NCBI GenBank assembly: GCA_964449175.1
Contig: CAYUYH010000161.1
Span: 1 to 6,309, forward strand
Reading direction: 5' to 3'
DNA length: 6,309 bases
Source: CAYUYH01 sp964449175
Lineage (GTDB): Bacteria; Planctomycetota; Phycisphaerae; SM23-33
The notes under the pieces are model-generated. The model was not told the origin of the DNA. It saw only the letters and a program-made list of their open reading frames with translations, and did no database searches. Each line of letters begins with the position of its first letter. Positions within the stretch are counted from its first letter, which is position 1. Positions 1 to 6,120 of this stretch are shown here, one piece after another. The position numbers and the translations under genes were made by a program.

Positions 1-81
1 GTCGAGGCCCCGCAGGCCCCCGCTCCGGCCCCGGCCGAGCCGGCGGCGCCGGCAGAGGGCGGCGAGTCTCCACAGGCGTAA
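1..81 (+). CDS. rpsB: C-terminal tail of probable ribosomal protein S2 (partial)
   Basis: Frame 1 is open from the first base to a TAA stop at 79-81. It encodes 26 residues made almost entirely of Ala, Pro and Glu, ending in GGESPQA. No S2 core domain is visible. The assignment rests on position: in most bacteria the gene directly before tsf is rpsB, and several lineages carry a low-complexity Ala/Pro/Glu extension after the S2 fold. S2 is a small-subunit protein that binds 16S rRNA. The tail is probably disordered. Another protein with an Ala/Pro-rich end cannot be excluded from this fragment alone. Confidence 0.72.
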   Translation, partial: VEAPQAPAPAPAEPAAPAEGGESPQA

Positions 82-97
82 TCCAACTCGAATCTTA

Positions 98-130
98 CGC
101 GTGCACGGAAGATCAGCTTCTGCGCACGTG
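98..130 (+). promoter_or_regulatory. strong hairpin in the rpsB-tsf spacer
   Basis: Bases 98-111 pair with 117-130 around a five-base loop (ATCAG). There are 13 pairs, including two G-U wobbles, and one A-C mismatch. The hairpin lies between the rpsB stop (81) and the tsf ribosome-binding site (145-150). No T-run follows, so it does not look like a complete intrinsic terminator. It could attenuate, mark an RNA processing site, or adjust tsf output relative to rpsB. The pairing is seen in the sequence; the role is inferred. Confidence 0.5.
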
Positions 131-154
131 AGCTTGATGGAAGCAGGAGAGAAA

Positions 155-949
155 ATGGCAGAGATCAGTGCTTCAGTAGTCAAAGCCCTGCGGGAGGCGA
201 CGGGCCAGGGGATGATGGAATGCAAGAAGGCGCTCCAGGAGGCCGGCGGAGACATGGGCGCTGCGCGGGACCTGCTGCGAAAGAAGGGCCTGGTCACGGC
301 TGAGAAGAAGGCCGGTCGGGCCACCTCCGAGGGCCTGGTCGCGATAAGCGCCGGCAGCGACGGCAAGTCGGCAGCGATGGTAGAGGTTCGCTGTGAGACG
401 GACTTCTGTGCTCGCAATGACGTCTTCCGCGAGATGGTGGCCAAGGTGGCCGAGCTGGCAGCCGCCGGGCCCGACGGCGCCGGTGAGCCGACGGACAAGA
501 TGAACCAAGCCGTCCAGGACGCCCTGGCCAAGATCGGCGAGAACATGAGCTGCGCCCGATCCGTCAAGATATCCGCGGCGCGCGTGGGCACGTACGTCCA
601 CCACAACGGCAAGGTGGGCGTGGTGGTCGGCGTGGAAGGCGACGCCAGCGACGAGCTGCTGAGCGATCTGTGCATGCACATCGCCTTCGCCGACCCGATG
701 GGCATCACGACCGACGACGTTCCCGCCGACCTGGTGGCCAAGGAGCGCGAGATCGCCTCCGAGCAGGCCAAGGACAGCGGCAAGCCGGCCAACATCATTG
801 AGAAAATGGTCGAGGGCAAGGTGGGCAAGTTCCTCGCCGCCAACGCCCTTCTCGAGCAACCGTTCATCCGCGACGACAAGAAGAAGGTAAAGGCCGTCCT
901 CGGCGGCGCGCAGGTGAAGGCATTCGCGCGGTTCGCCGTGGGGCAATGA
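155..949 (+). CDS. tsf: Elongation factor Ts
   Basis: Translation elongation factor Ts, the cytoplasmic guanine-nucleotide exchange factor that releases GDP from EF-Tu. The product is 264 aa, close to the 283 aa of the E. coli protein. The N-terminal UBA-like domain carries the signature TGQGMMECKKAL (residues 16-27), and the EF-Tu-contacting TDF motif is at residues 82-84 (TDFCARND). The rest is the dimerisation/core region, including the HIAF(A)DP stretch. The start at 155 is chosen because AGGAGA (145-150) lies four bases upstream and the protein begins MAEIS, as in the family. In-frame starts at 101 (GTG) and 137 (ATG) would put the Shine-Dalgarno inside the gene. It sits between rpsB and pyrH, as in most bacteria. 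Nothing appears broken. Confidence 0.97.
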   Translation: MAEISASVVKALREATGQGMMECKKALQEAGGDMGAARDLLRKKGLVTAEKKAGRATSEGLVAISAGSDGKSAAMVEVRCETDFCARNDVFREMVAKVAELAAAGPDGAGEPTDKMNQAVQDALAKIGENMSCARSVKISAARVGTYVHHNGKVGVVVGVEGDASDELLSDLCMHIAFADPMGITTDDVPADLVAKEREIASEQAKDSGKPANIIEKMVEGKVGKFLAANALLEQPFIRDDKKKVKAVLGGAQVKAFARFAVGQ

Positions 950-959
950 GACCCACCGC

Positions 960-1682
960 ATGCCGGCTGCGCCAAAGTACAAGCGCGTGGTCTTGAAGAT
1001 CTCCGGCGAGAGCTTATGCACGCCGGGCGGCTGGGGTATCGAGGCGTCAGCCGTCGAGGCGCTGGCCGGAGAGCTGCTGCCCCTGCCGGGCATGGGCGTG
1101 CAGGTGGCGCTGGTGGTGGGCGCGGGGAACATCCTTCGCGGCAAGCAGCTGGTGGGCTCGGCCGGCGTGCGCCGCGCCACGGCGGACTACATGGGCATGA
1201 TGGCGACGGTGATGAACGCCCTGGCCCTGCGAGACTGCCTGGCCAGCCGAGGCGCCGGCGCCGTGGCCATGTCCGCCATCGCCATGCCGTCGGTCTGCGA
1301 GACGTGGAACCGCTGGGACGCCATCTCCCACTTGCGGGCCGGGCAGATAGTCATTCTCGCCGGGGGCACGGGCAACCCGTTCTTCACGACCGACACCTGC
1401 GCCGCCCTCCGCGCGTGCGAGTTGGAGGCGGAGGTCGTCCTCAAGGCCACCAAGGTCGACGGCGTGTTCGACTCCGACCCGGTGACCCACCCCTCCGCCA
1501 AGCGATACGACAAGCTGACCTACCAGAAGGTGCTCGCCGACAACCTCGGCGTGATGGACCTGGCCGCCGTTTCACTGTGCATGGAGGCGGACATCCCAAT
1601 CGTCGTGTTCAAGCTGGCCGAGCCGGGCAACCTCGCCGGCGCCGTATGCGGCCAGAGTATCGGCACCATCGTTACTCGCTGA
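960..1682 (+). CDS. pyrH: UMP kinase (uridylate kinase)
   Basis: Bacterial UMP kinase of the amino-acid-kinase fold, usually a hexamer. It phosphorylates UMP to UDP with ATP in pyrimidine nucleotide synthesis. Its 240 aa matches the family length (about 240). Visible motifs are the phosphate-binding KISGESL (residues 13-19), GAGNILRG, the UMP-region ADYMGMMATVMNALALRD, and AGGTGNPFFTTD (residues 134-145), followed by LKATKVDGVFDSDP and the C-terminal VMDLAA...PIVVF. The usual GGGN loop reads GAGN, a mild substitution. The ATG lies 10 bases after the tsf stop with no good Shine-Dalgarno, so translation is probably coupled to tsf. The start is supported by the family-like MPAAPKYKRVVLK beginning. 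Confidence 0.97.
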   Translation: MPAAPKYKRVVLKISGESLCTPGGWGIEASAVEALAGELLPLPGMGVQVALVVGAGNILRGKQLVGSAGVRRATADYMGMMATVMNALALRDCLASRGAGAVAMSAIAMPSVCETWNRWDAISHLRAGQIVILAGGTGNPFFTTDTCAALRACELEAEVVLKATKVDGVFDSDPVTHPSAKRYDKLTYQKVLADNLGVMDLAAVSLCMEADIPIVVFKLAEPGNLAGAVCGQSIGTIVTR

Positions 1683-1698
1683 GACCCAGGGGCTGACA

Positions 1699-2259
1699 AT
1701 GGCCACCGACGACATCTTGCTCGACGTGGAGGAGAAGATGGAGACGGCCATCGAGTACCTCCGCAAGGAGTTTCGCGGCATCCGCACGGGCAGGGCGTCA
1801 GCCGGCCTGGTGGACCACATCAAGGTGGAGTACTACGGCTCGCCCACCGATCTGCGGCAGCTGGCCACCATCTCCACGCCGGACGCCTCGCTGATACTCA
1901 TCAAGCCATTCGACCCGTCATGCCTGAAAGACATCGAGAAGGCGATCTACGCCAGCTCCATTGGCATCACGCCGAACAACGACGGCAAGGTGATTCGCCT
2001 GGCCATCCCGCCGCTGAGCACGGAGCGTCGCCAGCAGCTCGCCGGCCAACTCAAGAAGATGTCCGAGGCCACGCGAGTCGCGATCCGCAACGCCCGCCGC
2101 GACGGCAACAAGGAGGCCGACAAGGAAGAGAAGGCCTCCGAGATGACCGAGGACGACGCCAAGCGAACCAAGGAAGAGATACAGAAGCTCACGGACACCT
2201 ACGAGAAGAAGGTCTCGGAGATCCTCGAGGCCAAGACCAAGGAAGTGCAGGACACGTAG
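1699..2259 (+). CDS. frr: Ribosome recycling factor
   Basis: Ribosome recycling factor, which acts with EF-G to split the post-termination ribosome and free mRNA and tRNA. The product is 186 aa against 185 in E. coli. The signature GIRTGRAS is at residues 27-34, followed by VEYYGSPTDLRQLA, then the domain II segment with PFDPSCLKDIEKAI and ITPNNDGKVIRLAIPPL, and the tRNA-mimic helices with RVAIRNARRDGNKEAD (about residues 126-141). The C-terminus is rich in Lys and Glu, as expected for the three-helix bundle. AGGGG (1688-1692) lies six bases before the ATG. The gene follows the pyrH stop by 16 bases and is probably the last protein gene of the operon. Confidence 0.97.
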   Translation: MATDDILLDVEEKMETAIEYLRKEFRGIRTGRASAGLVDHIKVEYYGSPTDLRQLATISTPDASLILIKPFDPSCLKDIEKAIYASSIGITPNNDGKVIRLAIPPLSTERRQQLAGQLKKMSEATRVAIRNARRDGNKEADKEEKASEMTEDDAKRTKEEIQKLTDTYEKKVSEILEAKTKEVQDT

Positions 2260-2284
2260 TCACGCGTTGCATGCCGGCGGCCGA

Positions 2285-2307
2285 TGACGTAGGCTGTCAG
2301 CCCGTCA
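2285..2307 (+). terminator. hairpin after frr, possible terminator
   Basis: TGACG (2285-2289) pairs with CGTCA (2303-2307), and GGCT (2292-2295) pairs with AGCC (2299-2302). This gives a nine-pair stem with a two-base bulge and a three-base loop. It lies 25 bases after the frr stop. Only a short AATTTG follows rather than a real T-run, so termination would be weak or factor-dependent. Read-through into tRNA-Lys is possible. Confidence 0.32.
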
Positions 2308-2322
2308 GATGAATTTGACGCA

Positions 2323-2342
2323 GCGACCTCGGCCGGAGTCGC
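2323..2342 (+). other. short hairpin directly before tRNA-Lys
   Basis: GCGAC (2323-2327) pairs with GTCGC (2338-2342) around a GC-rich interior, ending one base before the tRNA acceptor stem. It may present the tRNA 5' end for RNase P processing from a longer operon transcript. The pairing is seen; the role is a guess. Confidence 0.3.
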
Positions 2343-2415
2343 GAGGGAGTAGCTCAACCGGCAGAGCAACGCACTTTTAATGCGTAGGTTCTGGGTTCGA
2401 GTCCCAGCTCCCTCA
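2343..2415 (+). tRNA. tRNA-Lys (anticodon TTT)
   Basis: A complete 73-base cloverleaf can be folded by hand. The acceptor stem is GAGGGAG (2343-2349) with CTCCCTC (2408-2414). The D stem is GCTC with GAGC (2352-2355 / 2364-2367). The anticodon stem is ACGCA with TGCGT (2369-2373 / 2381-2385), with loop CTTTTAA and anticodon TTT at 2376-2378. The variable loop is AGGTT. The T stem is CTGGG with CCCAG, with loop TTCGAGT (2396-2402). The discriminator base is A2415. CCA is not encoded (ATC follows), so it must be added after transcription. The gene reads AAA/AAG lysine codons. No convincing promoter lies just upstream, so it may be co-transcribed with the frr operon. Confidence 0.97.
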
Positions 2416-2462
2416 ATCCCATCCCCCATGCCCGGCCGACACAGCCGAGGCTTGACGCGGCG

Positions 2463-3248
2463 TCACTGGCTTGCCCCGAAGGCCTCCAGCTCCGGGCGGA
2501 CGAGTTGGTTGTACTGGCTCCAATACGGCGCCATGTCGGACCCTGCGACGAAGTAGCTGAAGAACGACGGGTTCACGATCGTCCGGACGCTGCCGTCGGG
2601 GTAGGCGAAGTTCCAGCTCGCGCCGTACGGATCGGAATTGAAGTGACACGTCACGTTCATGCTGTAGACCAGGTCCGAGACCAGGAATCTCCCTGCCGGG
2701 TGCTGTTCGAGTGACAATCCATCCTCGAAGAAGTAGTAACTGGAGTCGAAGCCGGCCACCCAGGGATTCCACATATAGCCTGTCCTTACCCACTGAGTGC
2801 CGCTCGCTGGCCGGCTGCCCCAGGGCTTGGGATAGCTGGCCAGCATGTGGCGAATGTCTGTCCTGGGCGAGGGGCAGTAGAACAGCCCCGCGGGCCCAAT
2901 GTCGCCGCGCACGTATTGCAGGCCGAAGTTCCGGGCGTCCGAATACAGGCCCGTGTATGGGTTGATGGGAGACACGGTGAACGCGATTGTGGTCTTGTTC
3001 GGGCTTTCCGGGGCCACGATGGCAGAACCTTCGATATACCTGTGTCTGTAGACCGGCATGTAGCCGGCATTGCGTTCTGCGTAGGCGACCACCGACCGGG
3101 CTAGCCCTTTGAGGTTTGCCCGGCATATCTCCAGATGCGACCGGGCCTTCATTCCCTCAATGGACGAGGCCAGCAGCGGCAACGTGATCGCGACGACGGC
3201 GAGGACGGCGATCACGTCCGCCAGTCTGAATGTCCCTGTTCTGCGCAT
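2463..3248 (-). CDS. Prepilin-like protein, copy A (type II secretion/H-X-DG style)
   Basis: A 261-aa protein of the pseudopilin-like type that is abundant in planctomycetes. Residues 6-30 form a hydrophobic helix after a basic start (MRRTGT), resembling a prepilin segment with D11 in the place of the usual Glu5 after cleavage. The conserved Gly before the cleavage site is not in register, so the signal is degenerate. Next come CRANLKGLA (42-50), a YAERNAGYMPVY block (56-67), FYCPSP (123-128), RTGYMWNPWV (155-164) and NFAYPDGSVR (213-222), the last resembling the end of H-X9-DG prepilin-like proteins. The start is supported by AAGGGG (3255-3260) six bases upstream of the ATG. The gene lies 30 bases downstream of paralogue B and shares its C-terminal FGASQ. 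It is likely membrane-anchored and exported; its function is unknown. Confidence 0.85.
   Translation of the reverse strand: MRRTGTFRLADVIAVLAVVAITLPLLASSIEGMKARSHLEICRANLKGLARSVVAYAERNAGYMPVYRHRYIEGSAIVAPESPNKTTIAFTVSPINPYTGLYSDARNFGLQYVRGDIGPAGLFYCPSPRTDIRHMLASYPKPWGSRPASGTQWVRTGYMWNPWVAGFDSSYYFFEDGLSLEQHPAGRFLVSDLVYSMNVTCHFNSDPYGASWNFAYPDGSVRTIVNPSFFSYFVAGSDMAPYWSQYNQLVRPELEAFGASQ
2593..2624. repeat. 32-base identity between copies A and B (also at 3409-3440)
   Basis: A 32-base stretch is identical at 2593-2624 and 3409-3440. It encodes the GASWNFAYPDG region on the minus strand. A second 25-base identity lies at 2814-2838 and 3639-3663, coding the YPKPWGS region. These direct repeats inside tandem paralogues about 0.8 kb apart reflect duplication, either with strong constraint or with local gene conversion. 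They are also possible substrates for recombination. Confidence 0.85.
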
Positions 3249-3278
3249 CCTGCACCCCTTCTGTCTGCTGTGCGTCTG

Positions 3279-3962
3279 CTACTGACTCGCTCCGAAGGCC
3301 TCGACCACCGGGCGTACTACTTGGTTGTAGGTAACCCAGTCTGTGTCAGCGTGGCCCCCAGCGGGGAAGTAGGAATACAGCTTCGGGCTTCTCATCGTCC
3401 GCACACTCCCGTCGGGGTAGGCGAAGTTCCAGCTCGCGCCATCGCCCTCGAAGTGCGACGTGGTACTCATCCCATAGCACAGGTCGCCTGTCAGGAAGTG
3501 CTCCGGCGCGTGCCTGCTCAGCAAAAGGTCGTCCTCGAACGTGAGGACATAATCATAGGAGCCCGTTCCCGAGAGTATCTTTACCCACGGGTTCCACATG
3601 TAACCCGTCCGGATCCAGGCCGTCCCATGCATCAGCCCGCTGCCCCAGGGCTTGGGATAGCTGCCCAGCATGTGGCGTTCGTCTCTCATGGGCGCGGGGC
3701 AGTAGAACAGCTCCGGCGGCCCCATCTCACCACGTGAGTAAGGGATCGCAAGATTGCGGGCATCCGAGAACAGACCCGTAGCCGGGTTGATTGGGGACAG
3801 GGTAAACGCAACCGTCGTCTTGGCCGGCTGGTCAGGCCCCATTATGTAGGTCGTGCCGTCGTGGTTGACGAAGCGGTGCATGTACACGGGCATGTAGCCG
3901 CTGTTGTACTCGGCGTAGGCGATGACGCCGCGGCCTAGGCTGTACAGATTCGACCTGCACAA
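3279..3962 (-). CDS. Prepilin-like protein, copy B, 5'-truncated
   Basis: Paralogue of copy A, about 55-60% identical by eye over its whole 227 aa. Both carry CR(A/S)NL, YAE-N-GYMPVY, KTT(I/V)AFT(V/L)SPINP, FYCP, YPKPWGS, RTGYMWNPWV, GASWNFAYPDGSVRT and a final EAFGASQ. It aligns with copy A only from residue 41 onward. The missing first 40 residues are the prepilin signal and hydrophobic helix. The only start in frame is a TTG (3962-3960), and the frame is closed upstream by a stop at 4007-4005, so no signal helix can be recovered. As it stands the product would be cytosolic and probably non-functional. The open frame is otherwise undamaged, which suggests a recent truncation or an assembly misjoin. 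It would be the promoter-proximal gene of the pair. Confidence 0.78.
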   Translation of the reverse strand: MCRSNLYSLGRGVIAYAEYNSGYMPVYMHRFVNHDGTTYIMGPDQPAKTTVAFTLSPINPATGLFSDARNLAIPYSRGEMGPPELFYCPAPMRDERHMLGSYPKPWGSGLMHGTAWIRTGYMWNPWVKILSGTGSYDYVLTFEDDLLLSRHAPEHFLTGDLCYGMSTTSHFEGDGASWNFAYPDGSVRTMRSPKLYSYFPAGGHADTDWVTYNQVVRPVVEAFGASQ

Positions 3963-5952
3963 CGTCGCCTGCGCGCTGAACGTGCGAGACTCCGGCGGCG
4001 TGGACTACTACGCAGCCGTGCGAATGATAGACGCCTGCGGACTTCTGAACGTCAACACGGCCGGTTACACGCGCCCCGTCGCGGCCGGGCAGGTAATCGG
4101 CGTCGGCGACGTGGCCATAGGCACTCTGGACGCTGGGATCGACGTGCCTGTTCTGACGGCTGCACGCAACACGTGCCCCCTCGACACGGGCGACATGCTC
4201 GCGCTCGTTTGGCGCGGCCTGCCGGCGACGGACACGGGCAGGCTGATGGAACACTTGCCGACCGGCGCTGCTGCGCTGCGGGGCAGGCTCACGGTCACGT
4301 CAGCCGGCAGCACGGCCGTGCCAAGACGGCCCAGCATGGGGCCGCTGCACAGGGGCGACGTGAACGCCCTCGCCGCCGCCAGGGACTTCCAGCGGCTCTA
4401 CGAGGCCTTCCTCGCGATACTGGTCGACAGCGGCAATCCCAACGACGTTGAGGTTCAGGCCGCCCAGCTCGCGGTGAACGCCATCGACTTCGTCGACGCT
4501 GACAGCGAGATCACCTGCGCCGCCGTGCCGATCTCGCCTCCCGGCCAGATGGTCTACGGCATCGAGCGCCAGCCGTTCATCACGGAGGTGTTTCACTACG
4601 AGAAGTATGTCGAGGCCGCCGAGAGCATAGTCCAGAGCTCAGCCATCGAGCTGTACAACCCATATGCGAAGGCGATCGACCTGGACGACTACGAGCTGAC
4701 GCACGCCGGAGGCCCGGCGATCCCGCTGAGCGGCACCATCCAGCCGAGGGGCCGATTGGTGATCCGCTCGCACGACTGGGGCGACGTGGGCGAGTCGATG
4801 GAGGTCGGCGACGGGTTCAACACAAGCTACGCCGTCATCCTCTGGCGCCATGTCGGCTCGACGGCACTGGCGATGGACTCCACGGAAGGGCTGTACGTCA
4901 GCCCGCCGACGGACGTGACGCTGGAGAACTGGCGGGCGAAGCAGCGCAACGACGACCCGCGCCGAGCGGCCTACTCGACCGTGCGCGAGCACACCTACAT
5001 CGGCGATCGCCTGGATATCACGCGATACATCACGCCCGGCGGCAATGTCGCCGGCAGGAACAACCTCGGCCTGCCCAACTACCTCGACGATGAGTTCGGC
5101 CCCGTGCTGGCGGCCATGCCCACCACGCCCAGGCCCGTCTACGTGCGGAACGGGCCCTTCGTCAGCCTCTGGGAGCTCGCCTGCCGGATCTACCGCGTCG
5201 GGCCCAAGCCGGGCGACGCCCTTACCGATTCGCTGACCTTTGGCGGGCAGGAGACCTGCCTCCATGCCGGGCCGGGGCCGGCCAGCGTCTGGCCGGATGC
5301 GCGGGTGGCTGTTCCGCCGGGCTGTCTGATAGCCGACTACTTCACCCTGCGGGCGGGCGACCCGCTCACCCCGGCCGACGGCCTGATCAACATCAACACC
5401 GCGCCAATGGCCGTGGTGCGGTGCCTCGGCGGGCTCAGCGGCCTGTCGCCGATTGAGCGGGACAAGATCGCCGCTGAGATCATCGCCTACCGCGACAAGC
5501 TCGTCAGCCCGGCAGGCACGGACTACGCCGGCTCGACCCGCGGCGACCCGGCCGTCACCGGCATCGCCAACCTGCGGGATGCGCCCGCCTTCGCCTGCGC
5601 CGGTGAAGTCACGATACCCGTCGCCATCGCCGCCGGCGTGCACAACACATATGGCCAGGCGCCGCCGCAGAACTACGCCCTCGGCGAGGGCGGCAGCGAC
5701 GACGGCCTGGGCAGCAGCGCCGACAGCCCGCCGAGCTATCCGCAGGACGACTACGCCAAGAAGCTGATCTGCTCGGCCTGGCTGAGCGATCAGGTCTCCG
5801 TCCGCAGCGACACCTTCATCGCCTACATCCGCATCCAGAAGGGCCTCAGCGCGACCGCGGCGGCAAGGTTCTACGTGGCTGTGATAGACAGGAGCCGCTG
5901 CGCCGACCCCGCCGACATCCCATCCGTCAGGCTGTTCAGCGAGATCAGGTGA
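3922..5952 (+). CDS. GspK-like minor pseudopilin with lamin-tail-like segment, 5'-truncated
   Basis: A long open frame (676 codons from the first ATG). Residues 1-13 lie antisense to conserved coding of copy B and are probably not original sequence; family-like sequence starts near VRDSGGVDYYAAVR (21-34). Then come LNVNTA (42-47), a helical RDFQRLYEAF...QLAVNAIDFVDADS segment (about 154-195), a lamin-tail-like block AIELYNPYAKAIDLDDYEL (from 241), and the GspK-style ININTAP motif (489-495) followed by the helix LSPIERDKIAAEIIAYRDKL. A C-terminal SDQVSVRSDTFIAYIRIQ...AVIDRS block follows. T2SS GspK proteins cap the pseudopilus tip at the inner membrane; large planctomycete-type relatives are the best match. 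The N-terminal prepilin helix is absent and no start has a Shine-Dalgarno. In-frame GTG 3982 is the only alternative near the homologous start. Confidence 0.75.
   Translation: MTPRPRLYRFDLHNVACALNVRDSGGVDYYAAVRMIDACGLLNVNTAGYTRPVAAGQVIGVGDVAIGTLDAGIDVPVLTAARNTCPLDTGDMLALVWRGLPATDTGRLMEHLPTGAAALRGRLTVTSAGSTAVPRRPSMGPLHRGDVNALAAARDFQRLYEAFLAILVDSGNPNDVEVQAAQLAVNAIDFVDADSEITCAAVPISPPGQMVYGIERQPFITEVFHYEKYVEAAESIVQSSAIELYNPYAKAIDLDDYELTHAGGPAIPLSGTIQPRGRLVIRSHDWGDVGESMEVGDGFNTSYAVILWRHVGSTALAMDSTEGLYVSPPTDVTLENWRAKQRNDDPRRAAYSTVREHTYIGDRLDITRYITPGGNVAGRNNLGLPNYLDDEFGPVLAAMPTTPRPVYVRNGPFVSLWELACRIYRVGPKPGDALTDSLTFGGQETCLHAGPGPASVWPDARVAVPPGCLIADYFTLRAGDPLTPADGLININTAPMAVVRCLGGLSGLSPIERDKIAAEIIAYRDKLVSPAGTDYAGSTRGDPAVTGIANLRDAPAFACAGEVTIPVAIAAGVHNTYGQAPPQNYALGEGGSDDGLGSSADSPPSYPQDDYAKKLICSAWLSDQVSVRSDTFIAYIRIQKGLSATAAARFYVAVIDRSRCADPADIPSVRLFSEIR
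3957..3985. other. head-to-head junction of two 5'-truncated genes
   Basis: Conserved minus-strand coding of copy B (CRSNL) runs up to about 3957-3962. Conserved plus-strand coding of the GspK-like gene (RDSGGVDYY) begins at about 3985. Neither gene keeps its signal helix, start region or promoter, and nothing lies between them. This is expected if one deletion removed a divergent promoter region and both N-termini, or if two contigs were wrongly joined. Confidence 0.65.
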
Positions 5953-5961
5953 CGTCGTACG

Positions 5962-5986
5962 CTCGCCGCCGCGGCTGTGGCGCGAG
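5962..5986 (+). terminator. possible terminator hairpin after the GspK-like gene
   Basis: CTCGC (5962-5966) pairs with GCGAG (5982-5986), and GCC (5968-5970) pairs with GGC (5979-5981), with C5967 bulged and an eight-base loop. It begins ten bases after the TGA stop. The following GAGCTTGTCTG has no T-run, so intrinsic termination is uncertain. Confidence 0.35.
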
Positions 5987-5990
5987 GAGC

Positions 5991-6020
5991 TTGTCTGCCG
6001 CACCGGCACTGGTGTATAGT
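5991..6020 (+). promoter_or_regulatory. sigma-70-type promoter for tRNA-Ser
   Basis: TTGTCT (5991-5996, 4 of 6 to TTGACA) and TATAGT (6015-6020, 5 of 6 to TATAAT) are separated by 18 bases. Transcription would start near 6027, giving a leader of roughly nine bases before the tRNA at 6036. The TATAGT stands out in otherwise GC-rich sequence. Confidence 0.55.
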
Positions 6021-6035
6021 TGCCCGTTCCAGTCG

Positions 6036-6120
6036 GGAGAGGTGCCGGAGTGGCCGATCGGGCGGCATTGGAAATGCCGTGTACCTTCGGGTACCGCGGG
6101 TTCGAATCCCGCCCTCTCCG
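6036..6120 (+). tRNA. tRNA-Ser (anticodon GGA)
   Basis: An 85-base class II tRNA. The acceptor stem is GGAGAGG (6036-6042) with CCTCTCC (6113-6119), and the discriminator is G6120 as in serine tRNAs. The D stem is CCGG with TCGG (6045-6048 / 6058-6061). The anticodon stem is CGGCA with TGCCG (6063-6067 / 6075-6079), with loop TTGGAAA and anticodon GGA at 6070-6072. The long variable arm GTACC..GGTAC (6081-6094) is typical of Ser/Leu tRNAs. The T stem is GCGGG with CCCGC, with loop TTCGAAT (6101-6107). CCA is not encoded. It reads UCC/UCU. It probably has its own promoter at 5991-6020. Confidence 0.97.

Noticed and set aside
101..154. upstream in-frame extension of EF-Ts (GTG 101 or ATG 137)
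   Set aside because: The Shine-Dalgarno AGGAGA at 145-150 points to ATG 155, and the family begins with MAEI-type sequence there.
173..1180. 335-codon minus-strand open frame over tsf and pyrH
   Set aside because: It lies antisense to two firmly identified genes; long open shadow frames are expected in high-GC DNA.
2315..2320. TTGACG as a -35 box for tRNA-Lys
   Set aside because: At a 17-base spacing the -10 position would fall at 2338-2343 (GTCGCG), which has no resemblance to TATAAT and overlaps the tRNA start.
2199..2429. minus-strand small protein containing TRTQNLRIKSALLCRLSY
   Set aside because: This is the well-known false translation of the complement of tRNA-Lys.
2453..2465. TGACG-CGG-CGTCA inverted repeat at the end of copy A
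   Set aside because: Only five pairs, overlapping the stop codon, with no T-run; too small to call a terminator.
3135..3737. 200-codon plus-strand open frame across both prepilin-like genes
   Set aside because: It is antisense to two paralogues with shared conserved motifs and has no recognisable domain.
3922..5952. a novel defence or mobile system at the junction
   Set aside because: No nuclease, helicase, integrase, transposase, toxin or reverse transcriptase motif is visible; the contents fit pseudopilus-type proteins.
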